In this document: positions 28,764 to 37,630 of the stretch, one piece after another | Layout: each line of letters begins with the position of its first letter | How positions within the stretch are numbered: position 1 is the first letter of the stretch | Source: Propioniciclava tarda | GTDB lineage: Bacteria; Actinomycetota; Actinomycetes; Propionibacteriales; Propionibacteriaceae | NCBI RefSeq assembly: GCF_900182665.1 | Contig: NZ_FXTL01000005.1 | Location: forward strand, 79,680 to 143,679 | Direction of reading: 5' to 3' | DNA length: 64,000 bases | Notes under the pieces: model-generated | The model's input: only the letters and a program-made list of their open reading frames with translations | The model's database searches: none | Told to the model about the DNA's origin: nothing | Program-made: the position numbers and the translations under genes

Positions 28764-29954
28764 TCACGCCGCGCCGGAGGCCTCCGCGTCCGGCGGGACG
28801 AAGGGCCACGGCTCGGCCCCGAGGTCGCCGCCGGGAGCGAGGGGCAGGAGCAGCCTGAACTGGGCACCCTGCCCGGGGCGTCCCCACACGTCGAGGCGAC
28901 CACCGTGCAACTCGGCGTTCTCCAGGGCGATCGCCAGGCCAAGCCCGGTGCCTCCGACCGTTCGGAAGCGAGACGGGTCCGCGCGCCAGAACCGCGTGAA
29001 GACGTGCTCGCGTTCGTCCGCGGTGAGCCCCACCCCGTGATCGCGGACCACGATCGCCACCGCCGTCTCGCCCGCCCGGACCACCACGTCGATGGGCCGT
29101 CCCTCGCCGTGCTCGATGGCGTTGGTCAGCAGGTTGACCACGATCCGGCGCAGGCGTATGGCGTCCACGCGAGCGATGACGCCAGCGTCGGCGTCCACCC
29201 GGAGCTCGCTGCCGAACGTGATGCTCAGGGGGATCTGCGAACCGACCTCGTCCTTGACGAGCTGGGTGACGTCGGTCTCTTCGGCGGCGAGAACGGCCGC
29301 GCCGGCGTCGATCCGGGACAGGTCCAGCAGGTCGGTCAGCAGGGTCTCGAACCGGTCGACCTCGCGGGCCAGCAACTCGGCCGACCGCGCCATCACCGGA
29401 GACAACTCGGCCCTCGACTCGTGGATGACCTCGGCGGCCATCCGGACGGTGGTCATCGGCGTCCGCAACTCATGCGAGACGTCCGACACGAACTGGTGTT
29501 GCTGCTGCGCCATCGCCCGCAGGTCGGCGAGCCGGCGGCTGAGTTCGGCTGCCATGTCGTTGATCGAGCGGGCCAGCGAGGACGAGTCCTCCGGCCCCTC
29601 GACGACCATCCGGCGCGCGAGGTCGCCCGCGGCAAGGCCCTCGGCAGCCACCCGGGCTGCGCGCAGCGGCCGGACAACCTGCAGCGAGATCCAGTAGATC
29701 GCCCCGCCCAGGACGGGGAGCAGGACGAGCGCGCTCACCAGCTCCGCGCGGATCACCGCATCACGCAGGATGTCGCGCTCCCCCGGCCCGATGACCGGGC
29801 TGAGGCTCACCAACAGTTGGGCCACCAACAGGCCCGCCGCCAGCAGCCAGGCGACCACGGTGACCACCAGCGCGCTGACGACCGCGCGGTACGGGAGCGA
29901 GCGCTCCCAGCGCTGCACCGGCTCGCTCACCAGGCGCCTCAGGGCGCCCCTCAT
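28764..29954 (-). CDS. mtrB: Sensor histidine kinase MtrB with a minimal sensor loop
   Basis: A 396-residue kinase of the MtrAB system, which controls cell-wall and division genes. It has TM1 about residues 24-52, TM2 72-94, HAMP about 95-147, phosphoacceptor His161 in HELRTP, the N box NLLTNAIEH, and ATP-lid motifs DHGVGL and GGTGLGLAI. Mycobacterial and Streptomyces MtrB is usually 550-700 residues, with a large extracytoplasmic domain between the helices; here only about 20 residues separate them. The ATG overlaps the mtrA stop (ATGA). The gene lpqB, which normally follows, is missing. Confidence 0.93.
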   Translation of the reverse strand: MRGALRRLVSEPVQRWERSLPYRAVVSALVVTVVAWLLAAGLLVAQLLVSLSPVIGPGERDILRDAVIRAELVSALVLLPVLGGAIYWISLQVVRPLRAARVAAEGLAAGDLARRMVVEGPEDSSSLARSINDMAAELSRRLADLRAMAQQQHQFVSDVSHELRTPMTTVRMAAEVIHESRAELSPVMARSAELLAREVDRFETLLTDLLDLSRIDAGAAVLAAEETDVTQLVKDEVGSQIPLSITFGSELRVDADAGVIARVDAIRLRRIVVNLLTNAIEHGEGRPIDVVVRAGETAVAIVVRDHGVGLTADEREHVFTRFWRADPSRFRTVGGTGLGLAIALENAELHGGRLDVWGRPGQGAQFRLLLPLAPGGDLGAEPWPFVPPDAEASGAA

Positions 29955-30667
29955 GAGGCTGCCGGCGTGCCCGCCCGGTAGCCGATCCCGCGGACCGTCA
30001 CGATGATCTCGGGACGCTCGGGATCCTTCTCGATTTTGGAGCGCAGCCGCTGCACGTGCACGTTGACCAAACGGGTGTCACCCGGATGCCGGTAGCCCCA
30101 GACTTCTTGCAGCAACAGCTCGCGGCTGAACGCCTGCCGGGGCTTGCGGGCCAGGGCCAGCAGCAGGTCGAACTCCAGCGGCGTGAGCGCGACGGCCTGG
30201 TCGCCACGGTGGACGGTGTGGGCCTCGACGTCGATGACGACGTCGCCGATCCGGAGCACGGAGGGATCGTTCTCCTCGACCACGGAACGGCGCAGGCGCG
30301 TCTTCACACGGGCAAGCAGTTCCTGAGTCTTGAATGGCTTCGGTACGTAGTCATCGGCGCCCGCCTCTAGGCCAGAGACGACGTCGGTCGTGTCCGACTT
30401 GGCGGTGAGCATCACGATGGCCACGTCCGAGCTGGCTCGCAGCTCGCGGCAGACGTCGACGCCGTCGCGTCCGGGGAGCATCAGGTCGAGCAGGACGAGG
30501 TCGGGCTTGAAGCGACCGAACTCGGCCATGACCTCATCCCCGCGGCCGACCCAAGACGTGTCGAAGCCCGAGGCGCGCAACACGATCTGCAGCATCTCGG
30601 CCAGGGCGGCATCGTCATCGACGACCAGAACGCGACTCCCCGTCAGCGCCTTCGAAGATTCAGCCAC
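29951..30667 (-). CDS. mtrA: Response regulator MtrA
   Basis: A 238-residue OmpR-family regulator. The receiver begins VLVVDDDAA, the phosphoacceptor is Asp61 in LVLLDLMLPGRDG, Thr/Lys conserved positions are in VMLTAKS and PKPF, and the winged helix ends DTRLVNVHVQRLRSKIEKDP...TVRGIGYRAG, matching MtrA closely. GTG at 30667 is preceded by ggaggtgg. It forms an operon with mtrB through a 4-base overlap. Confidence 0.97.
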   Translation of the reverse strand: MAESSKALTGSRVLVVDDDAALAEMLQIVLRASGFDTSWVGRGDEVMAEFGRFKPDLVLLDLMLPGRDGVDVCRELRASSDVAIVMLTAKSDTTDVVSGLEAGADDYVPKPFKTQELLARVKTRLRRSVVEENDPSVLRIGDVVIDVEAHTVHRGDQAVALTPLEFDLLLALARKPRQAFSRELLLQEVWGYRHPGDTRLVNVHVQRLRSKIEKDPERPEIIVTVRGIGYRAGTPAAS

Positions 30668-30752
30668 GTTGCCCCACCTCCATCGAACGGTTCCCTCGAC
30701 AAACGTTGCACAGTCCGGGTGACCGCGCTGCCGCGGGAGCTACTCCGCGGCG

Positions 30753-31313
30753 TCAATTCAACTCTGGCGTCGGCGTCCACGTCGACAACAGCCCAAGTTC
30801 GCCACGCTGACGACGCAGCACCCGACGCCACAGAGTACTCGGATCTGCGTCGAAGACGGCCGAGACCGGCGAGGTCACGACGTGCCAGTAGTGGTCCTCC
30901 AGCTCGCGTTCGAGCTGGCCCGGACCCCAGCCGGCATACCCCGCGTAGATGCGCAGGCTGCGGTAGGCGCCTGCCACGATCTCCAGAGGGGTGTCGAGGT
31001 GCAGCAGTCCGATGCCGTCGAACAGCGGACGCCAGCCCGGCGGCTCTTCGTCCGCGCGGGCCGGCTCGGCCAGGCAGATCGCCCCCTCCGGCGACACCGG
31101 TCCGCCGTCGAAGAGCAGCTCCGGGAACGTGACCAGGGGCCCCCACCCGGGCAGGACGGCCTCCAGGTCGTACGCGGAGAGCCGGTTGAGAACGACGCCG
31201 AGGGCACCGTTCGCGTCGGCGTCCAGAATGAGGCAGACGGTCTGGTCGAACACGCCGTCGCTGACGCCCACGCCGGCCGCCAGCAGCAGTCCCGGCCTGA
31301 TGACAGCGCTCAT
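30753..31313 (-). CDS. YqgE/AlgH family protein
   Basis: A 186-residue protein of the UPF0301/AlgH family: RPGLLLAAGVGVSDGVFDQTVCLIL, GALGVVLNR, FDGGPV, and the late YAGYAGWGPGQLERELEDHYWHV are diagnostic. Its biochemical role is unknown. ATG at 31313 follows aggaggtgggg with good spacing; a GTG six bases earlier would lie in the ribosome site. It lies just upstream of mtrA on the same strand. Confidence 0.92.
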   Translation of the reverse strand: MSAVIRPGLLLAAGVGVSDGVFDQTVCLILDADANGALGVVLNRLSAYDLEAVLPGWGPLVTFPELLFDGGPVSPEGAICLAEPARADEEPPGWRPLFDGIGLLHLDTPLEIVAGAYRSLRIYAGYAGWGPGQLERELEDHYWHVVTSPVSAVFDADPSTLWRRVLRRQRGELGLLSTWTPTPELN

Positions 31314-31530
31314 CCCCACCTCCTGAGGTCATCCTGCCACCGCCAGCGGACGCCTCGCAGAAACAACGATCGTCCGGCCCCGAAGGACGAGCGATCACAA
31401 GCAGTCCTGTCGATCGAGGGCACCTGTCGAACTCGTGGCATTCGGAGCTCATCGACAGTTGCTCGCCAGCCGCCGACCTGTTGACACCCTTCATGTTCAA
31501 ACGTACAGTTTTACGTACAGGGGGTTCGCC
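31314..31530. promoter_or_regulatory. Divergent region between YqgE and YefM
   Basis: 217 bases holding the YqgE promoter (minus) and the yefM promoter with its repeat operator (plus, 31481-31520). Nothing else recognisable lies between. Confidence 0.5.
31481..31520 (+). promoter_or_regulatory. Promoter and operator of the yefM-yoeB operon
   Basis: A consensus-like promoter, TTGACA (31481-31486), 17-base spacer and TACAGT (31504-31509). The -10 is embedded in a direct repeat, acgtacag at 31501-31508 and 31513-31520, separated by tttt. Each copy contains GTAC like known YefM half-sites (TGTACA), so YefM or the YefM-YoeB complex probably binds here and represses the operon. Confidence 0.6.
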
Positions 31531-31785
31531 ATGAAGACGCTCAGCTACACCGAGTCGCGCGCCAACTACGCGCAGGTGCTCGACGACGTGGTCAACAACC
31601 GTGAGGAGACGATCATCACTCGCGCCGGGCACGAACCCGTCGTCATCGTCTCCCTTGCCGACTACGAGTCTCTGCGCGAGACCGCGTACCTCATGCGCTC
31701 GCCCGCCAACGCCCGACGACTCCTGGACTCCATCGACCGACTGGAGAGCGGCGGCGGCACTCGCCACCATCTCACCGAGGACTGA
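31531..31785 (+). CDS. yefM: Antitoxin YefM
   Basis: An 84-residue Phd/YefM antitoxin starting MKTLSYTESRANYAQVLDDVVNNREETIITRAG and continuing PVVIVSLADYESLRETAYLM, the classic fold. It neutralises YoeB through its C-terminal half and represses its own promoter. ATG at 31531 follows the promoter and a ggggg ribosome site. The toxin begins four bases after its stop. Confidence 0.95.
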   Translation: MKTLSYTESRANYAQVLDDVVNNREETIITRAGHEPVVIVSLADYESLRETAYLMRSPANARRLLDSIDRLESGGGTRHHLTED

Positions 31786-31789
31786 GTCT

Positions 31790-32050
31790 GTGCTCCTCAT
31801 CTGGGATGAGACTGCTTGGGACGACTACCTGTGGTGGCAGACCGAAGACCGCCGGACGCTCAAGCGCATCAACCTGCTCATCCAGGACGTAGCACGTCAC
31901 GGCAATGAGGGAATCGGCAAGCCCGAGGCCCTCAAGCATGGGCTGTCTGGCTACTGGTCCAGACGCATCACCGACGAGCATCGCCTGGTGTACAAGGTCG
32001 TCAACAACGAGGTGCGCATTGCCAGTTGTCGCTACCACTACGGCCGCTGA
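31790..32050 (+). CDS. yoeB: Toxin YoeB (mRNA interferase)
   Basis: An 86-residue RelE-superfamily toxin that cleaves mRNA on the ribosome. The motif LIWDETAWDDYLWWQTEDRRTLKRINLLIQD and the C-terminal ITDEHRLVYKV...ASCRYHYGR match YoeB, with the late His and Tyr residues present. GTG at 31790 gives a protein of the family's standard length. The toxin looks intact, so the pair should be functional. Confidence 0.94.
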   Translation: MLLIWDETAWDDYLWWQTEDRRTLKRINLLIQDVARHGNEGIGKPEALKHGLSGYWSRRITDEHRLVYKVVNNEVRIASCRYHYGR

Positions 32051-32205
32051 CGCTCATCGTTCCCGATCGCCTTGGTGGACGACCTCACGAGCGACCATCC
32101 CTGGCGAGTCGACTGGATTGCCCAAAGGCACAGTCCCTGACCACAACTGCCCAGGCAGATCTGGGGGCCAGCGACTGACTCACATCGCCATGGGGGCGGC
32201 CTACA

Positions 32206-32748
32206 GTGGCGATCGTGAGCTCGCAGCAAACCTTGAGCCTGTCGGACAGGCGGGTGCTCTCGGCGTGGGCAGCCGACTGCGCCGAACACGTACTGCCGCT
32301 GTTCGAAGCCGAAGCCCCGGTCGATGCGCGACCCCGTACTGCCATTGCCGCAGCCCGCGCCTTCGCGCGAGGAACAATTGGCGCGGCCGAGATGATTCTC
32401 CAGCGAGGTGGCGGTAAGGGGCCCCGGCCTGACGTGACAGCAGCTGCCGCAGCGGCTGGCCGCGCTGCCGGGCAGGCACTGGCGACGGCACACATGGGGG
32501 CGCACGCCCTCGGCGCAGCAGGGTACGCCTGCCATGCAGCCCTCCTCGCTGCGGGGGACGATGCAATGCAGGCGTGGTCGCTCGAGATGACGTGGCAGCT
32601 TGCGCAGATGTCGCTCGAAGTGAGAGCCGCCTTGCGGCGGCTGCCAGCCCTGGGAGAGCCGGGCGGACCCTTGGGGCCAGGCCTGCTCTCACGCGGGCCT
32701 GTCGGCGACTCAATCAGACACCTTCAGGAGGCCTTGACCTGGACCTGA
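32206..32748 (+). CDS. Immunity-protein-like (Imm5-like) orphan
   Basis: A 180-residue, Ala-rich, predicted helical protein. LSLSDRRVLSAWAADCAEHVLPLFE near the start and AHMGAHALGAAGYACHA in the middle resemble the putative immunity protein family seen near polymorphic toxins. No toxin gene is adjacent. The start is not settled: GTG at 32206 or GTG at 32215, neither with a strong ribosome site. It follows the toxin-antitoxin pair by 155 bases and is convergent with ssrA. Confidence 0.6.
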   Translation: MAIVSSQQTLSLSDRRVLSAWAADCAEHVLPLFEAEAPVDARPRTAIAAARAFARGTIGAAEMILQRGGGKGPRPDVTAAAAAAGRAAGQALATAHMGAHALGAAGYACHAALLAAGDDAMQAWSLEMTWQLAQMSLEVRAALRRLPALGEPGGPLGPGLLSRGPVGDSIRHLQEALTWT

Positions 32749-32761
32749 AGGACACAAAGAA

Positions 32762-32790
32762 CCCGGGACACACAACTTGCATGTCCCGGG
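32762..32790 (-). terminator. Terminator hairpin for ssrA, probably bidirectional
   Basis: A perfect 9-bp stem (cccgggaca with tgtcccggg) and an 11-base loop, 12 bases beyond the tmRNA 3' end. On the minus strand it is followed by gggttctttg, which is U-rich. It also lies 14 bases after the immunity-like gene on the plus strand. Confidence 0.7.
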
Positions 32791-32801
32791 ACCTTGTAAG
32801 G

Positions 32802-33169
32802 GGTGGAGGTGGCGGGAATCGAACCCGCGTCCTCAAGAGGCGAACCAGGTCTTCTCCGGGCGCAGCTGGCAAAACGTTCTACTCGGCTCCCACCCTCACG
32901 CCAGCGAGTGGTGGACAAGCCCAGCCCCAGCAAAGTCCCCCGACGCCGCTGGAACACCAGCGCCGGAGCAAGCCTTCTAGATGAGGCCGATGACCGGGCT
33001 GAAGGCTAAGCCCGGGTCGACCCTTCGATCACTGATCAGGCAGCGAGAGCGAAGTCAGTGCGCTCAGAGTTGGCACTTATTGGTTTCCGGCGATCGTTAA
33101 CGAGATGTCGTCGGCTCCTCGGCCCGCTTCTCCTGGGACTACCGTCCCAAGTCGAAACCAGTCACCCCC
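32802..33169 (-). ncRNA. ssrA: Transfer-messenger RNA (tmRNA)
   Basis: A 368-base tmRNA that rescues stalled ribosomes with SmpB. The 5' end (GGGGGTGACTGGTTTCGAC) pairs with the 3' CACCTCC to make the tRNA-like acceptor stem; the T-arm reads GGGTTCGATTCCC. The resume frame after AATAAGT encodes ANSERTDFALAA and a stop (33036-33074). The ALAA ending is recognised by Clp proteases. The genomic 3' end is ACC, so the terminal A is probably added. smpB lies 2.4 kb away on the same strand. Confidence 0.95.
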
Positions 33170-33202
33170 TGTTGAGTTGTCCCGCCCGCTACTGATCGGG
33201 CG

Positions 33203-33223
33203 AGTTCCCCGTCGCCGGGAACT
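33203..33223 (-). terminator. Hairpin between FKBP gene and ssrA
   Basis: A 7-bp stem agttccc/gggaact, preceded on the plus strand by a second hairpin cgcccg/cgggcg (33183-33202). On the minus strand these follow the FKBP stop and precede the tmRNA 5' end, so they may end the FKBP transcript. There is no clear U tract. Confidence 0.4.
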
Positions 33224-33274
33224 ACCAGCTTAGCAACCTCCGGCGACGCCGAATTCTTCCCGGACGCCGCAGCG

Positions 33275-33640
33275 TCAGCGGACGCCGACGAGGTCGCAGA
33301 CGAAGACGAGCGTCTCGTTCGGCTTGATGACGCCGCCAGCGCCGCGAGCCCCGTATCCCAGGTGCGGCGGGATCGTGATGCGGCGGCGTCCGCCCACCTT
33401 CATCCCGACGATGCCGTCGTCCCAGCCGCGGATGACCTGCCCCGCGCCCAAGTTGAACACCAGCGGGTCGCCGCGGTCGTAGCTGTTGTCGAACTCGGCG
33501 CCGTCGCTGTGCGCGACCCCGACGTAGTGCACCGCGACGCGCTTGCCGCGCTCGGCCTCGGGCCCGGTGCCCACCTCAAGGTCTTCGAGAACCAGTTCTG
33601 CCGACGCGGGGCCGTCGATCGTCACCTGTGGCTTGTCCAT
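33275..33640 (-). CDS. FKBP-type peptidyl-prolyl isomerase
   Basis: A 121-residue single FKBP domain without a signal peptide, so cytoplasmic. The fold is complete: GKRVAVHYVGVAHSDGAEFDNSYDRG, VIRGWDDGIVGMKVGGRRRITIPPHLGYG, and ETLVFVCDLVGV. Active-site aromatic residues (Y, F, D, W, Y) are in place. ATG at 33640 gives MDKPQVTIDGPA; upstream codons have no domain. It follows DUF2207 on the same strand. Confidence 0.95.
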   Translation of the reverse strand: MDKPQVTIDGPASAELVLEDLEVGTGPEAERGKRVAVHYVGVAHSDGAEFDNSYDRGDPLVFNLGAGQVIRGWDDGIVGMKVGGRRRITIPPHLGYGARGAGGVIKPNETLVFVCDLVGVR

Positions 33641-33671
33641 GGCGATGAGCGTAGTTGGCTTGGGGCCGCGG

Positions 33672-35558
33672 TTACCAACCGCTCGCACCGCCGCCGCCGG
33701 ACCCGCCACCGGAGAACCCACCGCCGCCACCGAAGCCAGAGCCACCCCCGAACCCTGTCCCGCCGAAGGACGAGTCGCTCACCTGCGGGACGCTCGACGT
33801 CGACAGGGAGTCGTCCCAGGAGTTCACGTTCCACAGCACCACGTTGGGGTTCCAGGGACCGCCGCCGTACCAGTAGGTGTCCGGCGTGGCCATGCGACCC
33901 AGCGCGACCGCCTGCTCACAGACCTTCGTCCAGCGCTCGGCCAGCCCGAACAGCACCGCCCACGGCAGGTACTTGGTGAAGATGTCCTCGCCCTCTTCGA
34001 ACCGGAGTTGCTCGGCCTCGGCCGTCGCGATGTAGGTGCGGAAGCCCTCGATCTGGTCGGTCCAGGCGCGGCCCACGGCCGTCCGCTGACCTCGGACGAG
34101 CTTGGTGGCCACGATCGCGATCGTGATCGCGGCGGAGGTCACGATCGGAATGATCGCCCACAGCCACGAGCCGCCGGTGCCGATGAAGCTGACCAGCATG
34201 AAGCCAGCGAAGAGCAGACCCCCGAGCCTCGGTGCGGCGCGTCCGCGCAGCGATACCCCGCTCAAGCCGCGCTTGAACCAGCCCTGGGCGCGAGCTGCTT
34301 CGATCGTGTCGTCCTCCAGCGCCTGGCGGACGCTCTCCAGGCTGCCCGCTTCATCCAGCGCCACCGGCGAGGGGTCGTTGCCGAACAGGCCGTCGAACAA
34401 CAGGCGGCTGGGCTTGTCCGGACTGCGTTTCGGATCCCTCGGCACTGCCGTCGGCGGACGGTCGTCGCCGGGCGCCGAGCCGAACAGCTGGATCGCGCCG
34501 GCGGTGGCGAGCCCGATGAGCGTGGCGGTGAGGTGCTGGACCTTGGACGTACCTTCAAGCAGGTAGCCCGCGTACATCAGCGGCAGCCGCGGCGCGGCGA
34601 ACGAGACCGGCACGTCCTTGAGTTGGTTCGGCTCGACGCCCACCTTGGCCCCCTTGGGCGGGAACGTGCCGGGTGGGGCGCCCGCGAAGCGGTCATCGCG
34701 CGACCTCGGGCGGTAGTAAAGCCACCCGAAGATGGGCATCAGGACGGCACCGATGCCTCCCGCGATCAGCGCCCAGATCGTCTGCCTCTGCTCGGCGGCC
34801 ACCGTCGAGTCGACGTAGATCCGGGACGCCGTCCCGGCAGCCCCCTTCACGATCTTCGCGTCGACAGACAGGACGTAGTTGGTTTGGAGCGGTTGTGCGG
34901 TGAAGACCGCCTTGCCGTCGGTGATGGTCGCCGACGTGCAGTCCGCCTTCTGCCCCGACGGGGCCGCGGAACACACCACGTCCTGGGCGCCCTGGGGCAC
35001 GGTGACCGTCACGGTGGCCGACCTGACCAGCCCGACGCCCGGACCGATGGCGTCCACGTGGAACTCGTCGAACGCCGCCTGCGGGCCGCGCAGCAGACCG
35101 CGCTGGTCGTAGGTGATCACGTAGGTGACCGTGTCGCTGGTGATTGTCCGGTTGGCCGAGCCGATCCGAATCCTGGTGAGGAGCGAGCGCGGGTTGGACT
35201 GATCGGCGAACTCTTCGATCTGGGTCTGGGTCGAGACCGGGTCCGGCGAGGTGACCTTCACGTTGCTGACGGGGAAGACGACGTCCTTGTCGGCCTGGTC
35301 CCCGGACGGCTCACGCGTCACCAACTTGCGATCGAGCCCGTGGCGTCCGGCGTCGCTGCCGAAGCGATAGACGATCGTCTCGGTCACGTGGGCAACGCCA
35401 TCCGTGCCCACCACATAGTCGACGTCGAAGCGATCGAAGGTGTCGGGAGTCGCGGCCAACGCGGGCAGAGCCGGTCCAAGCGCCACCATGGACAGAGCCA
35501 GCACCAGCGCCCCCAGCCAGGACGCGGGCCGCGCGAACCGCGTCCGGATGGCCCTCAT
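33672..35558 (-). CDS. DUF2207 membrane protein
   Basis: A 628-residue protein exported by an N-terminal signal (residues about 1-36, ending ALAA). The extracellular DUF2207 domain begins with [24 protein letters not shown]. Transmembrane segments follow near residues 265-285 and again near 440-480. The C-terminus is Gly/Ser/Phe-rich ([18 protein letters not shown]), as is common in this family. The function is unknown. Its ATG overlaps the smpB stop (ATGA), so it is co-translated with smpB. Confidence 0.85.
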   Translation of the reverse strand: MRAIRTRFARPASWLGALVLALSMVALGPALPALAATPDTFDRFDVDYVVGTDGVAHVTETIVYRFGSDAGRHGLDRKLVTREPSGDQADKDVVFPVSNVKVTSPDPVSTQTQIEEFADQSNPRSLLTRIRIGSANRTITSDTVTYVITYDQRGLLRGPQAAFDEFHVDAIGPGVGLVRSATVTVTVPQGAQDVVCSAAPSGQKADCTSATITDGKAVFTAQPLQTNYVLSVDAKIVKGAAGTASRIYVDSTVAAEQRQTIWALIAGGIGAVLMPIFGWLYYRPRSRDDRFAGAPPGTFPPKGAKVGVEPNQLKDVPVSFAAPRLPLMYAGYLLEGTSKVQHLTATLIGLATAGAIQLFGSAPGDDRPPTAVPRDPKRSPDKPSRLLFDGLFGNDPSPVALDEAGSLESVRQALEDDTIEAARAQGWFKRGLSGVSLRGRAAPRLGGLLFAGFMLVSFIGTGGSWLWAIIPIVTSAAITIAIVATKLVRGQRTAVGRAWTDQIEGFRTYIATAEAEQLRFEEGEDIFTKYLPWAVLFGLAERWTKVCEQAVALGRMATPDTYWYGGGPWNPNVVLWNVNSWDDSLSTSSVPQVSDSSFGGTGFGGGSGFGGGGGFSGGGSGGGGASGW

Positions 35559-36034
35559 CGGGACACCCGACGGTTCCTGGACGCCATGGCCCGCTGTGCC
35601 TCGCGGTCGGCGTCGCGCTTGGCGAGAGTCTGCCGCTTGTCCCAGTCCCGCTTGCCGGTGGCCACGGCGATCTCGACCTTGGCGTAGCCGTCGGAGAAGT
35701 AGATCGACAACGGCACGATGGTGCGTCCGGAGTTCTCGGTCTCGCGGAAGAGCTTCGCGATCTCCTTGCTGTGCAGCAGGAGCTTGCGATTGCGCTTGGG
35801 GGCGTGGTTGGTCCAGGTGCCGAAACGGTACTCGGGAATGTTCACATTGCGCAGCCACACCTCGCCGTCGTCCACGGTCGCGAACCCGTCGACGAGCGAT
35901 GCGCGGCCACCCCGCAACGACTTGACCTCGGTGCCGGTCAGGACGAGGCCAGCCTCGAAGCGCTCACCGATCTCGTAGTCGTGGCGCGCCTTCTTGTTCT
36001 GGGCGACAAGCACGCGTCCTGTGGGACGGGGCAT
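35555..36034 (-). CDS. smpB: SsrA-binding protein SmpB
   Basis: A 159-residue tmRNA partner that mimics the codon-anticodon in the ribosomal A site. It has [42 protein letters not shown] and a basic C-terminal tail ([23 protein letters not shown]). ATG at 36034 follows aaggaggccgcc. It belongs to the prfB-ftsE-ftsX-M23-smpB series on one strand. Confidence 0.97.
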   Translation of the reverse strand: MPRPTGRVLVAQNKKARHDYEIGERFEAGLVLTGTEVKSLRGGRASLVDGFATVDDGEVWLRNVNIPEYRFGTWTNHAPKRNRKLLLHSKEIAKLFRETENSGRTIVPLSIYFSDGYAKVEIAVATGKRDWDKRQTLAKRDADREAQRAMASRNRRVSR

Positions 36035-36091
36035 GGCGGCCTCCTTCGTGGTGGGCGTGCCGCCAGACTACCAATCGCCGCGAACAGCCCC

Positions 36092-37591
36092 CTACGGGAT
36101 GTAGTTCATCGGGTTGACGGGCGTCCCGTCGTGGCGAACCTCCAGGTGCAGGTGGCAGCCGGTGGACAGGCCCGTCGTGCCGACGTACCCGATCAGCTGG
36201 CCCCGGCTGACCTGCTGGCCGACGCTGACGGCGAACTTGGACTGGTGGAAGTAGCTCGTCGTGACGTAGCTGCCGTTGATCGTGCCGTGCCCGAGGACGA
36301 TGCGGTTGCCGGCGCCCCCGCTGAACCCGGCCGACAGGACGACCCCTGCGCGGGCGGCGTAGATCGGCGTCCCGCAGGCGGCGCCGAAGTCGGTGCCGGC
36401 GTGAAGGCGCCAGTAATGCAGGATCGGGTGGAACCGCATTCCGAAGGGCGACCCGGGGTTGGCGTCCACTGGACGGATGAAGCCGGACGACGACACGCTG
36501 CCGGATGCTCCGGACGACGAACCGGACGCCGGCGCCGAGCCCGAGGAGGCGGAGGCGGCCGCCGCGGCCTTCTGCGCCGCGATGAGCGCCTGGATCTCCT
36601 TCTGGGTCTGCGCAGCCTCAGCCTCGGCTTCGGCGATGGCAGCCTGGGACGCCGCCAGTTGGCTCTGCGCGGCGCTGAGTTGCTGCTGAGCCGCAGACTG
36701 AGCGCCTTGCGCCGAGCCCAACGCCCCCTGGTTGGCCGACAGCACGGCTTGGGCCTGCTGAAGCGCCTGCTGGTTCTGCGCCACCAGCGATTGGAACGCC
36801 GCCTGGGCCTCGGTGGCCTTGCGCTCGAGGTCGGCGACGATCCTCACCTGCGCCGCGGACGCGTCCTTGGCGGCGGAGACGCGGGCCTCGATCTGGGCCT
36901 GGAGGTCCCGGGAGGCCTGCAGTTGGGTCTGGTACAGGTCGAGGCGGGCCTTTTCGGCCGCCTGGGTGTCGAAGATCGTGTCGCTCCACTGCAGGCGCTG
37001 CGACAGGTCGGAGGGGGTCTGTGAGCCGAAGATGGTCGCGAGTCCCTCGATGGAGGACTGCTGCTGGAACGCCTCCCGCGCCGCCGAACCCATCAGGCTC
37101 TGTTGGGTCTCGAGCTGGGCCTGGCCCGCGGCGACCGCGCCCTTGGCGTCGGCGAGAGCGTCCTGTGCGGCCGCCAACTCGGAGGCGAGCTGGGCATCGT
37201 AGTCGCGGGCCTGCTGGAGCTGCTGGCGGGTTTCCAGCACGGTGCGTTGGGCGTTGGCAAGCTTCTGCTCGGACGCCGACAGCTCAACCCCGGCCGAGCT
37301 GACCTGTCCCTGCGCGGCGTCTACCTGGGACGCTGCGGCAGCGACCCGGCTCGCCGACTGGGCGCTGGCGGCCTTCGCCGCTGCCACCTGCTGCGCGGCG
37401 GCGTCCGCCTTGGCCCGCGCGGCGGCGGCCTGAGCGGACGCCGCAGCAGCTTGTTTCTGCAGGGTCGAGAGGCTGGCCGCTTGGGCGGGCAGGGCGGACA
37501 CACCGCATGAGGTCGCGATGACCGCGGTGGCCAACCCGAGCCGGAGGCTCAGCTTGCTCAACGTGTTTCGGGGGGAAGAATCCTCAACCAC
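36092..37591 (-). CDS. Secreted coiled-coil M23 peptidase (EnvC-like, FtsEX-linked)
   Basis: A 499-residue exported protein. A signal peptide (LSLRLGLATAVIATSCGVSALPAQA) is followed by a long Ala/Gln-rich coiled coil (about 40-330), a Ser/Gly linker, and a LytM/M23 domain with metal residues HAGTDFG and HLHLEV. An internal His is in SYVTTSYFHQ. The coiled coil plus M23 and its place after ftsX suggest it is activated by FtsEX to cut peptidoglycan at division. GTG at 37591 has ggag six bases upstream; the ATG at 37597 would abut it. Confidence 0.9.
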   Translation of the reverse strand: MVEDSSPRNTLSKLSLRLGLATAVIATSCGVSALPAQAASLSTLQKQAAAASAQAAAARAKADAAAQQVAAAKAASAQSASRVAAAASQVDAAQGQVSSAGVELSASEQKLANAQRTVLETRQQLQQARDYDAQLASELAAAQDALADAKGAVAAGQAQLETQQSLMGSAAREAFQQQSSIEGLATIFGSQTPSDLSQRLQWSDTIFDTQAAEKARLDLYQTQLQASRDLQAQIEARVSAAKDASAAQVRIVADLERKATEAQAAFQSLVAQNQQALQQAQAVLSANQGALGSAQGAQSAAQQQLSAAQSQLAASQAAIAEAEAEAAQTQKEIQALIAAQKAAAAASASSGSAPASGSSSGASGSVSSSGFIRPVDANPGSPFGMRFHPILHYWRLHAGTDFGAACGTPIYAARAGVVLSAGFSGGAGNRIVLGHGTINGSYVTTSYFHQSKFAVSVGQQVSRGQLIGYVGTTGLSTGCHLHLEVRHDGTPVNPMNYIP

Positions 37592-37630
37592 GTGCATCTC
37601 CGATGTGAGTCCGGCCGGGGCCGGATGTCG

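Noticed and set aside
33036..33074. A separate small minus-strand gene ANSERTDFALAA
   Set aside because: It is the tag reading frame of tmRNA, not an independent gene.
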